DNA of 64,000 nt from contig JAYGXS010000008.1 of the NCBI GenBank assembly GCA_036362985.1, forward strand, positions 26,637,922 through 26,701,921. Reading direction: 5' to 3'. The position numbers were made by a program, and so were the translations under genes. The notes below the pieces were generated by a model. The model had not been told where the DNA came from, made no database searches, and worked only from the letters and a program-made list of their open reading frames with translations. This stretch comes from Ligula intestinalis. Its lineage: Eukaryota > Platyhelminthes > Cestoda > Diphyllobothriidea > Diphyllobothriidae. Below are positions 42,090 through 52,249 of this stretch, in pieces (position 1 is the first letter of the stretch; each line of letters begins with the position of its first letter).

Positions 42090-42385
42090 GCTTTTCATGA
42101 CCCCCTGCTCCACTGACAGCTGATTAGCCTACACCACTTTAATGCCCCCCCTCGCCCAACTCCAGTGACAACTAGTTGCCCCCCTCCCCCAATCCTTTTT
42201 CGTTGGCTGTTTCTAATCCCCTGACCACCCGATGTTTTCTGACAGTTGATTGGCCTATGGCCACTATGAGTAACATCTTTTTTGGCTGCTTTCTCATCTC
42301 TGAAGATGGACTCTTGTAGGAGTTCGAAAGCTCAGAAAAAAAAATCAATTGATCTGGTGCTCGATATGCCTTCTTCCTCGTACAT
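42090..42385 (-). repeat. Right inverted terminal repeat of the PLE
   Basis: Partner of 39938-40235 in opposite orientation. It contains ATTGGCCTATGGCCACTATGA on the plus strand (CCAAT on the minus) and the plus-strand hairpin motif at 42300-42335. Compared with the left arm it has an A run (42336-42344) and small length differences in the poly-C part near 42180. Confidence 0.85.
42300..42335 (+). other. Hairpin motif in the PLE right terminal repeat
   Basis: CTGAAGAT, GGACTC, loop TTGTAG, GAGTTC, GAAAGCTCAG. Identical in plan to the left-arm copy. It is antisense to the PLE body because the arm is inverted. Confidence 0.6.
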
Positions 42386-42429
42386 ACAATTACCTGGATC
42401 GCGAGCCTTCTCATTCATTCGAAAATAAT

Positions 42430-42960
42430 TCTCCGCTAATTGTTTCGACATCTAGAGGCCAAATGAAATGTCAGTCACTGGAATTGACAGTCTCCGTCCA
42501 GTTGCAGCGTAGTTATACAATAATCTGAAGCAAGCCTAACCTTCCTAGAAGGTGCTTGTCCTAGAATTGGACACAGCCAACTCTAGCACAACAAACAATG
42601 CTTTCTGGCTATAACACAGTTCAGGGACCTCCTACTGGCCCATCAGCACATCAACAACAAGTACGTATACGCGTTAGACTGTCTTGGAGTATAAGGTCCA
42701 ATGAGAGTACAGCAGAAGGATATAGTCGCACATTGGGCTCATGTCCTCCCTTTTACTCAAACACAATATTTGAGTACCAGCTGAATTACCAACAAAATTA
42801 CGCGTACTTTTTCGATTTGTGACTATGCGTGCAAAAGGTAGGGCGCTGTCCAAGTATTGTGGCACTTACCAACCTCCCGCGTAAAGGAGGTGTGGTTTGT
42901 ACACGAAGCCTCGGATGGTTCTGTAGGCCGCAAAGGAAGTAAATTTTGACAGCTAGCATT
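42430..42960. other. Intergenic, nothing recognised
   Basis: No repeat or domain assigned. Frames of about 60-75 codons on both strands are unremarkable. Confidence 0.45.
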
Positions 42961-42964
42961 GAGG

Positions 42965-43110
42965 GAGTGAATTGGCCATTTCTGGCACATCAGCCATCAT
43001 CAGACAGTTATACTGAACCCCAAGTGGTGCTCTATCCGAACCTAGAATCAGACTTCTAACGCACTAACTATTGAGCCAAGAGCACGTTGTCTCGTCGAGT
43101 TAGGTCAGTG
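42965..43110 (-). mobile_element. SINE family A, degraded
   Basis: The reverse strand keeps CTCAATAGTTAGTGCGTTAGAAG, CACCACTTGGGG, TGATGATGGCTGATGTGCCAG and AAATGGCCAATTCAC. The B box has been partly deleted (GATTCTAGG). Confidence 0.65.
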
Positions 43111-43153
43111 TAAAATCATTTTTCGCACACAATCTGCCTGACATATGCCACAA

Positions 43154-43173
43154 AGAGAGAGAGAGAGAGAGAG
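43154..43173. repeat. (AG)n microsatellite
   Basis: Ten AG units beside a SINE remnant. Confidence 0.9.
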
Positions 43174-43179
43174 CCAACA

Positions 43180-43410
43180 CGAAAATTTGCGTTTTACACT
43201 CCTTTGACTTTTATATTACCTTCTGCCCACCAAGCGCTTGCCTGGCTTCTGTGAAATATTAGTGGCGTAAATCTTTAAGTTTTCTTTCGCAGGCAGAAGA
43301 CTGGATTCACCACCAGAATATGCACTGCTAGCATTAATTAATGGGCAGTTAGTAGGTAAGTGTGGTTTAGATGAAACTGAGAAGGACAACGTGCTTTTCA
43401 ATCACAAGTG
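43180..43410 (-). repeat. Repeat H, inverted copy
   Basis: Reverse complement of 24720-24935 in block order (TGCGTTTTACACTCC, ATATTACCTTC.GCCCACC, AGAATATGCACTGC, GGCAGTTAGTAGGTA, ATGAAACTGAGAAGGACAAC). Confidence 0.55.
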
Positions 43411-43609
43411 GCCGGCCATCTCTTAGCTTCTAGATAAAGGATGCATGCTGAGACGGTCATTCGCTTCCAGATATAGTTCTCCCTTCCGACCACTCCTACA
43501 TCCACTAAGCTGCATGTATCCCATGAGCAGTCACTCAGAACGGTGATCGCGAATCAAATATCATGATTTAAGAACCTCTGGTAGTAGACAGAGAGTATTG
43601 TCGTCAAAG

Positions 43610-44035
43610 CCAAGGGAGACTGGAATGGCCATTTCTGGCTTATTAGCCGTTGTCAGCCAGTCATAGCCAGACCCAAATTGTGACCCACTCGGGCCTCAGA
43701 GTTAAACGCCCTAACCATTGGACTTCGAGCTAGATGCCTCACCTGCTTAGGTTAGAAGACATTGACACTTGTTGATGAACGTTCGCCGACCGCTAACGGA
43801 ACTTTTCCATCTAAGCCGACAAGATAAGAGCTTCTGGCTCAATGGCTAGATCAAAAGGTCGTGAGTTCGAGCCTCAGGTGGGACATTGGTATGAGTGGCT
43901 GCTGATGGCTTATGAGTCCGAAACGGCCATTCCAGTCTCCCTTGTCTCTGCCTTGACTGCTTGCCGCTGTGCGACTGCTAGCGGGGCCCAAAAATATGCC
44001 CAAAGGCAGAACGGAAAGAACGAGTACTGTTAGTA
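43610..44035. mobile_element. Inverted pair of SINE family A copies
   Basis: 43610-43810 is minus (reverse strand: CCAATGGTTAGGGCGTTTAACTC, GGGTCTGGCTATGACTGGCTG, then the body AGAAATGGCCATTCCAGTCTC). 43828-44035 is plus (GGCTCAATGGCTAGATCAAAAGG, GTGAGTTCGAGCCTCAGG, ACGGCCATTCCAGTCTCCCTTG). The tRNA-like heads face each other. The minus copy keeps its leader with the TGAACG palindrome half; the plus copy has lost the anticodon-like part. Confidence 0.75.
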
Positions 44036-44044
44036 CTTAAGTTA

Positions 44045-44440
44045 GGTTGGGATACTGATTAGCTTGCCTCTAAATCTCAAAATACTGAAATTACGATAGG
44101 ATGCCGACTTTTGAATGTGCTTCTTTCTGACTGCCTGCGTACAACTACCTCTGTAAAAAATGGCTACATAGGTAGCATTCATTTCCCCTTGACTTTCGGT
44201 AATTCATCGAAAATATGAACAAAAATATAGGCCTCTTGTACTCTTTAGCTAGCAACTAACGCCTTATTGACTTTTTATGCTCGAAGAATGTGTATCTATC
44301 GATCTGTAAAAAGCGTTCGTAATAGCCTGATATAACTTAGAACCCTGCCAGTCGTTATCATTTCACTCAAGGTCTCTTAGCTGCACGCTGTGTACATTCG
44401 ATCTAATGAAAATTGCACCGATCTCTGCGCCATATGGAAG
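44045..44440 (+). mobile_element. Fold-back element family, left-arm copy
   Basis: TAGGATGCCGACTTTTGAA, CTGTAAAAAATGGCTACATAG, GAAAATATGAACAAAAATAT and CGCCTTATTGACTTTTTATGC follow the order of the left arm at 7685-7900. About 44385-44420 (GCTGTGTACATTCGATCTAA) also matches 21995-22015 in the interior of the 21.6-kb copy. Confidence 0.5.
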
Positions 44441-45050
44441 GGGTCACACATTTCACAATGGTAATGGATGTCAGTCGCATTACAGGCTCTACAGACACAA
44501 TTTTTGATACTGCGGAACTGACTTTTTCTTCCATTCGCCCAGTTTGTATGAATACATTTGCCCCTACCATCCCTGAGACTTCTCCTTTCTCGTTGACTTA
44601 CTGTTCGCACGATGTCCGATATTTCTGGAAGCGCGGATGGTCTGTACGATGCTACTGATCGTACCTGAGAAGAAACATCATCCAAATCGCACTCTACAGG
44701 TCATATGCCTTCCGACTCGTGTGAAAACCCCGCGCTATCGCCAAGGTTGTCCACGCAGCAAAGCATTACAGTGCACCCACGGCGCCATTTTTGCGAGCGT
44801 GTAGCGTATGCTCTGTACTCACTGAGTGGGTTCTGTTTACTGTTTATGCCTTGCATATTTTTCATGGTACATTCGTATTTGAAATGTTTATGCGTGAATC
44901 AGGGCCTAATCTGAGGCGACATGTGATGATGGAGGTGCATGAAATGGCAATAAGAGTAAACGAGAAGGTAGAGAGACTGCTGCCCAGCGGTAAGCGGCCT
45001 AGAATTGCAGACACTACTACTTACTTGATACTTGATCCGATTAACTCCTG
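44440..45050. other. Intergenic, nothing recognised
   Basis: No domain or repeat assigned. Overlapping frames (44377-44685 minus, 44791-45057 plus) are short and without motifs. Confidence 0.4.
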
Positions 45051-45054
45051 CTGT

Positions 45055-46107
45055 TGAATGAATCGGCTTCACGGATGTCACGAATGGCGGCGGCCCATTG
45101 GCGGCGGTCAGAGGCGAGCTCTTCACAGGTGTTAACCCATTGTTTGTTCCAATGTAGCATGCCGTAAACGGTTACGAGGCCCATCCATTCAACGTCCGAC
45201 TTAACGGTGCTGAGCCATATCTTCAGTTGACCGCCTTGTCGGTTTCTCCAGTTTGCACTACGAGAAGGGTTCACGACCAATCTGCAGGGGTCCGTCGATG
45301 GTTTGCGCAGAACATGGCCAAGCCATTGCAATCGGCGATGCTGGATGTATGACGCTAGATTTGGTAGTTTGAAACATCTGCGGTATAGCTCAACATTGGA
45401 GATTCGATCCTGCCAGAAGACTCTTAAGAGGTGTCGAAGACATCAATGGTCAAAGACTTCGAGCGATAGGATGTCTGCCTTTCTCACTGGCCATGTATCG
45501 CAGGCATATACTAACACCGGTCTGATTGATACTTTGTATATCAGCAACTTAGTACGTAAACTGATATCTGAGCGAGACCAGATTGGTCTGGCTAGCAGCC
45601 TAAATGAATTTCTAGCCTGCGCGATTCGGTTCTTGATTTCGTCTTTGGCCTGTCCATTGGCTAGCATATTCGAACCCAAATAGCGGAAGCAGCTAACTTC
45701 TTCAATGGGTTGACCGCTGATAAACAGTGGTTGTGCTGTGCCCAGATACGTAGTCAGGAGCTTCGTCTTGCGCACATTAATTGTCAGACCAACAGTTGCA
45801 GCAAAGCTGGTGATTCGGTCTAGCGTTGGCTGCATTGACTGAGGAGTTTTACCGAGTACGACAATGTCATCGGCATATTCCAGGTCCGGTACTCTGAATT
45901 CGGGGCTGATTTCACATCCACAGTCAGGTAGAATTGACTGATGCATTACCCAGTCGATTAAGAAGTTGAAGATAACTGGAGAAAGAGGGCACCCTTGTCG
46001 AACTCCACAAGTCAGAGGGAAAGAAGTTGACTCTTCACCAAGGGTTCGTACTCGGGCTGATAATTCCAGATACGATGCAGAACCAATGAAACTTTCATGG
46101 TCTTACC
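45055..46107 (-). pseudogene. RTE-like LINE, reverse transcriptase to carboxy terminus
   Basis: An open minus-strand frame starts near 46107 with ESFIGSASYLELSARVRTLG and SFPLTCGVRQGCPLSPVIFN (motif B), then LEYADDIVVLGKTPQS (motif C, aspartates intact), GLTINVRKTKLL, EEVSCFRYLGSNML, PVLVYACDTWP, and a carboxy part with LQWLGHVLRKPSTDPCRL, WLSTVKSDVEWMG and RRQWAAAIRDIREA. The RQGCPLSP/YADD/FRYLGS/WLGHVLR order is that of RTE-group LINEs. The apurinic endonuclease and motif A are missing. A frame change near 45443-45331 separates the palm from the carboxy part. It is the best RTE-like copy here. Confidence 0.87.
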
Positions 46108-46114
46108 AAATGTC

Positions 46115-46260
46115 CTGATTAGAAGGTGTTTTTACAACTGGAAAGCAACCCTTCCTTTAAGTATAACATTTGAGGAAAGTCCAATTGAAGTTCTAAGGGC
46201 GTCGAAAATATTTTTTACAAACTGTATACTTCTTAAGTAGGCATTTTTGTGTTACTGAAA
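46115..46260. mobile_element. Fold-back element family, arm fragment
   Basis: AACTGGAAAGCAACCCTTCCTTTAAGTATAA and GAAAATATTTTTTACAAAC resemble the inner part of the right arm at 8165-8290. Only one arm is present. It directly abuts the RTE fragment. Confidence 0.4.
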
Positions 46261-47740
46261 ATAGTTTTCACACGTGATGAGAAAGGAGTTCATTCAATAG
46301 CCTGACGTGACTTCAATATGTATATCTATTTATATTTGCCGCATTGTAGTCAATATTACAACCCTACTTGAGTCATTTGTTCGACAGCTTTCAGAATTTC
46401 CGTTGGCATTTAATGAACTACGAAATCTACCGTATGCATTCAAGTGAAGTATTCACATCCCAGTCATGGGCAACTTGCTTTTGTTGTTGATTCAATTTCC
46501 TAGCCAGGGCGGCAACTCCCTCAAATGATGATGGTGGGGATGGATATGCTACTGCAAGAGAGCGCTTTCAAGATATCCTAACGTTAGCGTACTGTAGCTA
46601 CGAGAACAAAAACATTGGAGTAATTTTTATTGACCTCAATCTGCAAGTCGGTTGGGCGTTTGTCGGGCTGGCTAAATCATACGTGAGGGCTTTTTGACCT
46701 TCGTGCGTGTGTACCCGACCCAATGAGCGACTGCCGGTTCCGTTCCGCTGCAAAATTTGCACAAATTATCATGTTTATTGTTCTCGAGATGGACAGGGTG
46801 CATTTATGACCCCTGTCACATAAATAACTTGTTTGGACATGAACGATGCAAGCGATAAATAGGCTAAATGGCCGAAGCATCACAGCCCTGCCGAAGGTCA
46901 GTCGAAAAGCCTGCTTCAACGCCTCAAAAATGTTTGCTGACTGAATCACAGTTTTACAAAGATAAAAAAGTAAAAAAACAGTAGAAAGCAATACCTAGAT
47001 ATACATTTTTAGAGGCCTGATAGAGGGGACATTTGTTGTTCTGAAAGACAACATTCCTGAACACAAATGACTAGACTCAAAATCGTACTTGTTATGGCTG
47101 TAATCATAGCTGATTTAGCCGACCATGATTATGACCCAGATGATACTTCTCCACGCATGACGATCCATTGCAACAGATCGGGATAATTAAATCTATCTTT
47201 TCGCCAGCGCCGGAGACCGAATATCGTGGGTCCAGGAACCACTTCCACATCCTTACTCGAGCCGTGTTTTTAGATGGCGCCCTCTTCGACTCCTCCGATT
47301 GGCTAACTATCTCGCGTCGATAGTAGTAAGCCTGAGCGTTTGGCGGTGAAGAATTTGTAGTGGGGAATCCGCGACTCCTCACGCCAAGGCTACAGTCAGA
47401 CTGACTGCTCCCACCCGGTCCCTCTCTCGCTCAATGACTGGCGCGACCTACTAACACGCGATGTCGCCGTCTGACCAATTACCATCAAGGCTGACCCAGT
47501 CAGTAGGCGTGAAGGTCTACAGACAAATTAGCGTTAATCTGACAAAGACTGCCGCCGTATACTGTGTCGCAGGCCTCGCATCATACGAAGAAGACCCATG
47601 CCCTGTATATTTTCGCCTGTTTCAAATTCACAGATGAAGTTTTCATAACAACATCATGCTGTTTTTACATCCATTGAAGTATATGAATTTTGTAAGTACT
47701 CTAGGAAAAATATAACGATTGGGAGACCCAGTTTTATAAT
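46261..47740. other. Intergenic, nothing recognised
   Basis: No repeat family or domain. The longest frames (46677-46991 and 47104-47382, minus) are 92-104 codons with no recognisable motif. Confidence 0.4.
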
Positions 47741-47744
47741 GCCA

Positions 47745-48600
47745 ATTGCTCTCTGGTGATCTACAGTCTGTAGTGGCATGGGTTAATGAGATCGCTGGAT
47801 CGGTTGGCTTGCTCATAAATAATGGGAAGACCAAATTATTCTCGAGCTGCCGTGAACTTGAAGAAGTAGACATCTTTAAATACCTCAGAGCGAGGCTGCT
47901 ACCGACTGGATAGAGTAAGGGCGACACTGTCTTCCTAGTCGATGATGCTCGCCGGAATTTCCCAATCCTCCAAAAGAGCCTATGGATCCGACGCGACATC
48001 TCCATCGCCACGAATATCCCTATGTAGCGCAAATCCGACCGATCAGCACTTGTATTCGATGCGGCTGTGACTTTGCTTTATCTAGACGGCCTCAATCATA
48101 TCTGATCAGTCCTTCGCTGTGTACGGAAGTACCGAGTTTTGCGCGTTGAAGATTAGCGAAGGCTGGGTATATTTGACTACCGCTGCCTGAGGACCATCCA
48201 GCGAGTTGAATATACCGACTTCACCTTAAATGACACAGTCCGCACTCGTTGCGACAAAATCGCGAGCATATTTCAGACCAGGCAAGAAAGACGACTGAGG
48301 TGGATTAGGCACACTCTTCCTCGTTCGCCTCACGAGCTTTGATACGTTGCCGTCGTTCCATCACCACAACCCATCTTGAGGCGTCAAAGAAGAGGGAAAC
48401 GCAAGACCTGGCTCGGCATCGTTCGTCAGGACATGGAAGAAGTCCTTGGACCTTCAGTTATCGGTCTCAGTCGCTGGAGAAGGCAATGGGTGGAGCTTTC
48501 CAGATCAGCTGTCGCTAATAGTCAGGTGTTAAGGGGTACCATCCGTGATACCACTCAGGCTGGCTTGATCGGGCATGATCACAGCCATATCAAGTATAAG
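47745..48600 (+). pseudogene. RTE-like LINE, post-palm and carboxy-terminal fragment
   Basis: LQSVVAWVNEIAGSVGLLIN, NGKTKLFSSC, FKYLRARLLPTG, LWIRRDISIATNIP, IFDYRCLRTIQRVEYTDF, RRLRWIRHTLPRSPHEL, KRKTWLGIVRQDMEEV and RRQWVELSRSAVANSQ occur in RTE order. The catalytic YADD lies upstream of the preserved part. Several stops are present. The nearest relatives in the window are at 15370-16015 and 49840-51390. Confidence 0.82.
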
Positions 48601-48664
48601 TATCTGGTTCTACAGTCCCTGCCTAGAAGTTAGCTGGTGTCCGATAGGCAGCCTGAAAGACTTC

Positions 48665-48770
48665 GTTAGTATACATTGGCGTTGTATCTTACCATACTAA
48701 CAGCCTAGGTGCTTGCAATATACTGATATATACCGCGATCAGAAATTAATTGTCTCCGGAGATTAAAGAG
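48665..48770. repeat. Repeat I fragment
   Basis: TACCATACTAACAGCCTAGG (reverse of the 13280/13600 block) followed in plus orientation by AATATACTGATATATACCGCG and AGAAATTAATT, as at 13395-13425. Two blocks of the repeat are joined in opposite orientation. Confidence 0.5.
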
Positions 48771-48771
48771 C

Positions 48772-49530
48772 TAGACTTCGTTAGCATTGACTCGATGATT
48801 CGTATGGACAATATGTGCGAGAATGGAACTCGAGATCGATCTAGTTTCACTTTTACTTAACCAGGCTGGTATGTGCTCACGCACCCTCTTTTCCAGGCGC
48901 CTCGTTGTTCGGCTGATGTATACATTGAACAACGAGGCCGCACAACGAGGCACCTGGAAAAAAAGAGTACATGAGCACATACCGGCCTGGTTAAGCAAAG
49001 GTGAAACTAGATCTATCTCGAGTTCTGTTATCGCACATCTTGTCGATACGAGTCATCGAGTCGATAATAACGAAGTCTTTTAGGTTGTCTGCCGGACACC
49101 AGCCGACTTTTCCAAGGGCCTACGTCAACGGGTGCTTTCAACAGCCGAAGCAGTGGCCATACGGCTAGAGAATCCGGTGCTGTGTTGTCAGAAGAAGCTG
49201 ACAGAAACCTTTGCACTTCCGTGACCGACCCCGACGCCAGGTGGCGATCGCACTTCGCCCCCGTGCCCCAGTGACAGTCGTTCGCTGCGCGCAAATAGCA
49301 GCAATTACCCCTCCATGTATCTGCCCTCTGATCAACCCCCACAACCTAACCCAATTACCTCCCCTACCCCCAACACAATAACCTCTACGCGCCGACCTCG
49401 CCATGCGGGCGACGCGTAAACGATGAAGTGTAATTAGACTACACTATTTTATCCTGTCCAACTGTACAGTTTTCATTACCCTGCAAATGTTTTGGCCTGA
49501 TGATGATTTGCTGAAAACATGTCTGCCAAA
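48772..49530. pseudogene. Type-2 PLE endonuclease end arranged as a fold-back, with 3' region
   Basis: 48772-48905 on the minus strand reads NVYISRTTRRLEKRVREHIP then AWLSKSETRSISSSILAHIV. 48940-49083 on the plus strand reads TWKKRVHEHIPAWLSKGETR, SISSSVIAHLVDTSHRVDNN then EVF. These are the same GIY-YIG segment (YIGRT..R) in opposite orientation, meeting near 48920. The plus copy continues through TAEAVAIRLENPVLCCQ-like sequence (49145-49195) to the 3' motif at 49497. Confidence 0.78.
49497..49518 (+). other. Reduced PLE 3' motif
   Basis: CTGATGATGATTTGCTGAAAAC, preceded by TTTTGGC. It matches the plan at 27831-27852 in the related PLE. Confidence 0.45.
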
Positions 49531-49839
49531 CTTGACTTCTCAACTTAAGCATGGGAATATTTGCAGAAATTTGGTGAAGGCAGAGATTTTCGGTATTTTT
49601 TTTACCATGAATGTGCAGGCGGCTGATTGAGTGCCGAAATTCACACGAAGGTATTCATTCAAGTAAATAGACTGTTACCAGTTTCGGATGTGGTGCCGAA
49701 CCAGCCAGAACGTGTCAGCTTGATATTTTTAGTTTATAAACAGAGCTGTGATTTCGCCAATTACAATTGCCACAGTTCACAGCAGCATGACCGACGCAAA
49801 TAGACTTATTTATCTTGAACTTGATCTATGATCATGCCT

Positions 49840-51390
49840 GATAAAGCCGGCCTCAGTAATGTCACGAGTGGAACCCCTCTATGCGAAGCAGCAGCGAAGC
49901 TGCAAAGCTCCACCCCTTCTATTCTCCATCAAAGGAGACCGACGACCATGTCTTGACGAACACAGTCAAGTCGAGTACTCTTCGACGCCTCCAGGAGGAC
50001 CATGGCGCCGGATCGAGGGCAGGATAGCAAACCTCCTGAGACGGATGACAAAGAACGTGCCTAGACCACCGCAGTCGCCTTTTTGGATGTTCTGAGATAT
50101 ATTTCCGATACCGTCGCAGAGACTGGCTGATCTGAGATGAAGTGGGTCTTCTTAACTCGCCGGACGGTTCTCATGCAGTGGTAGACAAATACCTGCCGTC
50201 TTCGCTAATCTTTAACGCACAAAACCCAGTATTCACATCCATAGAGGATGACTGACCGGATGGATGCGCGGTACAAACCAATCTTCGCAGCAATGGAGAT
50301 ATCACGTTGGATCCATGGGCGCTTTGGCAGGCTTCAAAAAATCCGGTGAGAAACATTGATTCACCAGACAATTTCGTCCTTCTTCTGCCCATTTGGTAGC
50401 AGCCTTGCCCCAAGGTAATTAACGTTGTCTACTTCCTCAAGTTCCTGGCCATTAATCCCAAAGGGTGGTCAAGAACGCAGTTCAAGAATAATTTGGCCTT
50501 CCCGTTGTTTATGGACAAACCAACCGACATAGTGATCTCATTCACCTGTGAACTTACTGCCTTAAGATCAGCAAAGCTTGGGGGCAGCAGGGCGATTTTG
50601 TCAGCGTAGTCGAGATCAGATAGTTGGTACCTAGCTGCAAGCTTCACCCGCGTCCTTTTTATGTGGCGCCTTCCCGAGAATGTGGTCAATGGCGTAGTTA
50701 AGCAGAATAGGCACAGGCTTATCGAAAAACAGACTGAACGTCAAACGGTTGGGAGAGATTTTTGTGAGCGAGAACTTTTGCATTTGTGAAGCGATAGTAG
50801 GCCTTAATCGGTACTCCATAAAGTTTCATTATTCACCACAGGTACTCACGACAGGTACTCATGATGTTCCAACGTCTCCATCAGAGAGCCGTTGTTGGGG
50901 AGAAACGAGGTTACCCTCCTTCGGTCCTCTTGGGTGGCTATCCACCTCCGATTGCCGCCTCAGAACAACATCTCCTGAGGGTTACTCGCTGTACTGTGGC
51001 TCAACTGCGCAGTGGCTACTCAATGGTCTTTCGCCAGTACCAACATCGGCTCGCAACAGGCACCCACCTCACTCCCTCGGACCTATGGCTCAAGCATGCC
51101 GAGGTTTCGGCTTTTCTCCATCTCCCAACCACTCCCAGTTTGGATTCCGGCAGAGATTCCTGATCCAACAATGAGCTACGACACACAATGGGCGGAATCA
51201 AACAAAGCAATGAAGTCGACACAGCAGACGACTGTCGGTTGCTGGTAGCCCTGGCAGAATTCCAGAATGCGCCACAATGTAAATCTCTGGTCTACGCATC
51301 CACGCCCAGCTCGGAATCCGGCTTGATTGGGCCTCGTATTCGAGTCTGGTGCAGACTGGACACTAGCGAAAACCTTCACAGCGAATTCGA
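49840..51390 (-). pseudogene. RTE-like LINE, interrupted reverse transcriptase
   Basis: The reverse strand begins PNQAGFRAGRGCVDQRFTLW, VVCCVDFIALFDSAH (motif A region). After an inserted stretch it resumes with LYGVPIKAYYRFTNAKVL and FDVQSVFRQACAYSA (motif B, decayed), LSDLDYADKIALLPPSF (motif C, YADD changed to YADK), GLSINNGKAKLF, and a carboxy part with RRLRWSRHVLCHPSQEV. The lost catalytic aspartate, stops and insertion all show inactivity. Confidence 0.82.
50832..51175 (+). pseudogene. Carboxy-terminal fragment of another LINE inserted antisense
   Basis: The plus frame reads LLRVTRCTVAQLRSGYSMVF, RQYQHRLATG then THLTPSDLWLKHAEVSAFLH. The TLAQLRSG...DLW..P.E.A.FL pattern is typical of the carboxy tail after the ribonuclease H domain in some jockey/I-group LINEs. 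The cysteine-histidine segment expected between the two halves is missing. It splits the RTE reverse transcriptase between motifs A and B. Confidence 0.6.
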
Positions 51391-51489
51391 TTAGACTTAC
51401 GCTGCGACAGTTCTCGCACTTTGCCTTCGTCCCTGTTTTGGCGATTTTTCTGACTCACATATTGGTAGCGTTGTTCGAATTGTCGCGCG

Positions 51490-51890
51490 GCTGCAAGCGG
51501 AGCTCAAGTGTGAGCTCCAAGACAGAACGGGACGAATGGGTTGCGTAAACGAGCATCAACCCACCACTATTAACAGTCCCGATCGAACCCGGCACGACAA
51601 AAAGCCCTCGGCTCAATGGTTACAGCTATAGACTTCGAGCCAGAAGGTCGTGAGTTCGAGCCCTGGGGTGGTGCACCAATTGGCGTTGGCTTGAGTATGA
51701 CTGACTAGCGACGGCTAATGAGCCAGCAATGGTCAGCCCGGTTTCCCCCGTCTTTGCCGACAGTGCTATCTGCCGAGATTACTAGCCGCTGTGCGGCTGC
51801 TGGCGAGACTCGAGGATGAACCGCAAGGCAGAACGCGGGATGAGTGAGTTCCGTTAGTGATTGGTGAACGTTCATCAACAAGTGTCAACA
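51490..51890 (+). mobile_element. SINE family A, tail plus near-complete second unit
   Basis: 51490-51545 is a family A tail (GCAAGCGGAGCTCAAGTGTGAGCTCC in parts, CAGAACGGGACGAATGGGTT). 51598-51890 has a head (CGGCTCAATGGTTACAGC; GTGAGTTCGAGCCCTGGGG), body (GACGGCTAATGAGCCAGCAATGG, CGGTTTCCCCCGTCTTTGCCG, GCTGTGCGGCTGCTGGCGAG) and tail (GATGAGTGAGTTCCGTTAG, GGTGAACGTTCATCAACAAG). This is the best single reference copy in the window. Confidence 0.82.
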
Positions 51891-52137
51891 ATGGATGAAA
51901 AGCAATCTCCTTAAGTTTACAGCTTCTGCCAGGATACCTGTTGTACACTATTGTTATGACCCGTGCCCGGTACTTTTGATCAACACGAACGGTCCCCAAG
52001 AGCCCGTAAAAGAGACAGAGGAAACACCAGTCGGCCAGAGTGAGAGAGAGTACGGTGCCAATAGTAGCGAATATTCGAACCCCAGGAAGCAGTTCAGAAG
52101 AAGATGAAGTGAGCACTGGAACAAGAGTTTTATTTGC

Positions 52138-52171
52138 CTGACGTTTCGGATTCCCTCGGGAATCCTTAATC
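52138..52171 (-). other. PLE-type hairpin motif, long-stem variant
   Basis: Minus strand: TAAGGATTCCC, GA, GGGAATCC, GAAACGTCAG, then GCAAATAAAACTC. The stem GGATTCCC/GGGAATCC is 8 bp and perfect. CTGANGA is replaced by TTAAGGA. The copy at 61338-61371 shares this variant. Confidence 0.55.
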
Positions 52172-52249
52172 ATAGGTGATGATGACATAGTTGTGGTAAT
52201 GCGCAGATGGGGTGGAGACATGCACAGGCTGTACGGTATTTATAGTTCA

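Larger units (their letters stand above)
39938..42385 (-). mobile_element. Best-preserved Penelope-like element with inverted terminal repeats
   Basis: A unit of about 2.45 kb. The coding region on the minus strand (about 42100 to 40253) is enclosed by two ~300-bp repeats inverted to each other (39938-40235 and 42090-42385). Inverted flanking repeats are a known PLE arrangement. Order on the minus strand: amino-terminal ALKSLKADKDIIILPAE, reverse transcriptase, linker with HKRSCVRTL, GIY-YIG-like carboxy domain, stop at 40255-40253, then the terminal repeat with its hairpin motif. At least three frameshifts and one stop disable it. No clear target duplication was found outside the arms. Confidence 0.9.

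Noticed and set aside
49497..49518. Confident hammerhead ribozyme call at the type-2 PLE ends
   Set aside because: CTGATGA and GAAA are present, but the stem between them is too short to pair convincingly, so only a reduced motif is claimed.
51766..52221. 151-codon minus-strand frame
   Set aside because: It runs through the hairpin motif and into a SINE A copy on the other strand, so it is composite repeat sequence.
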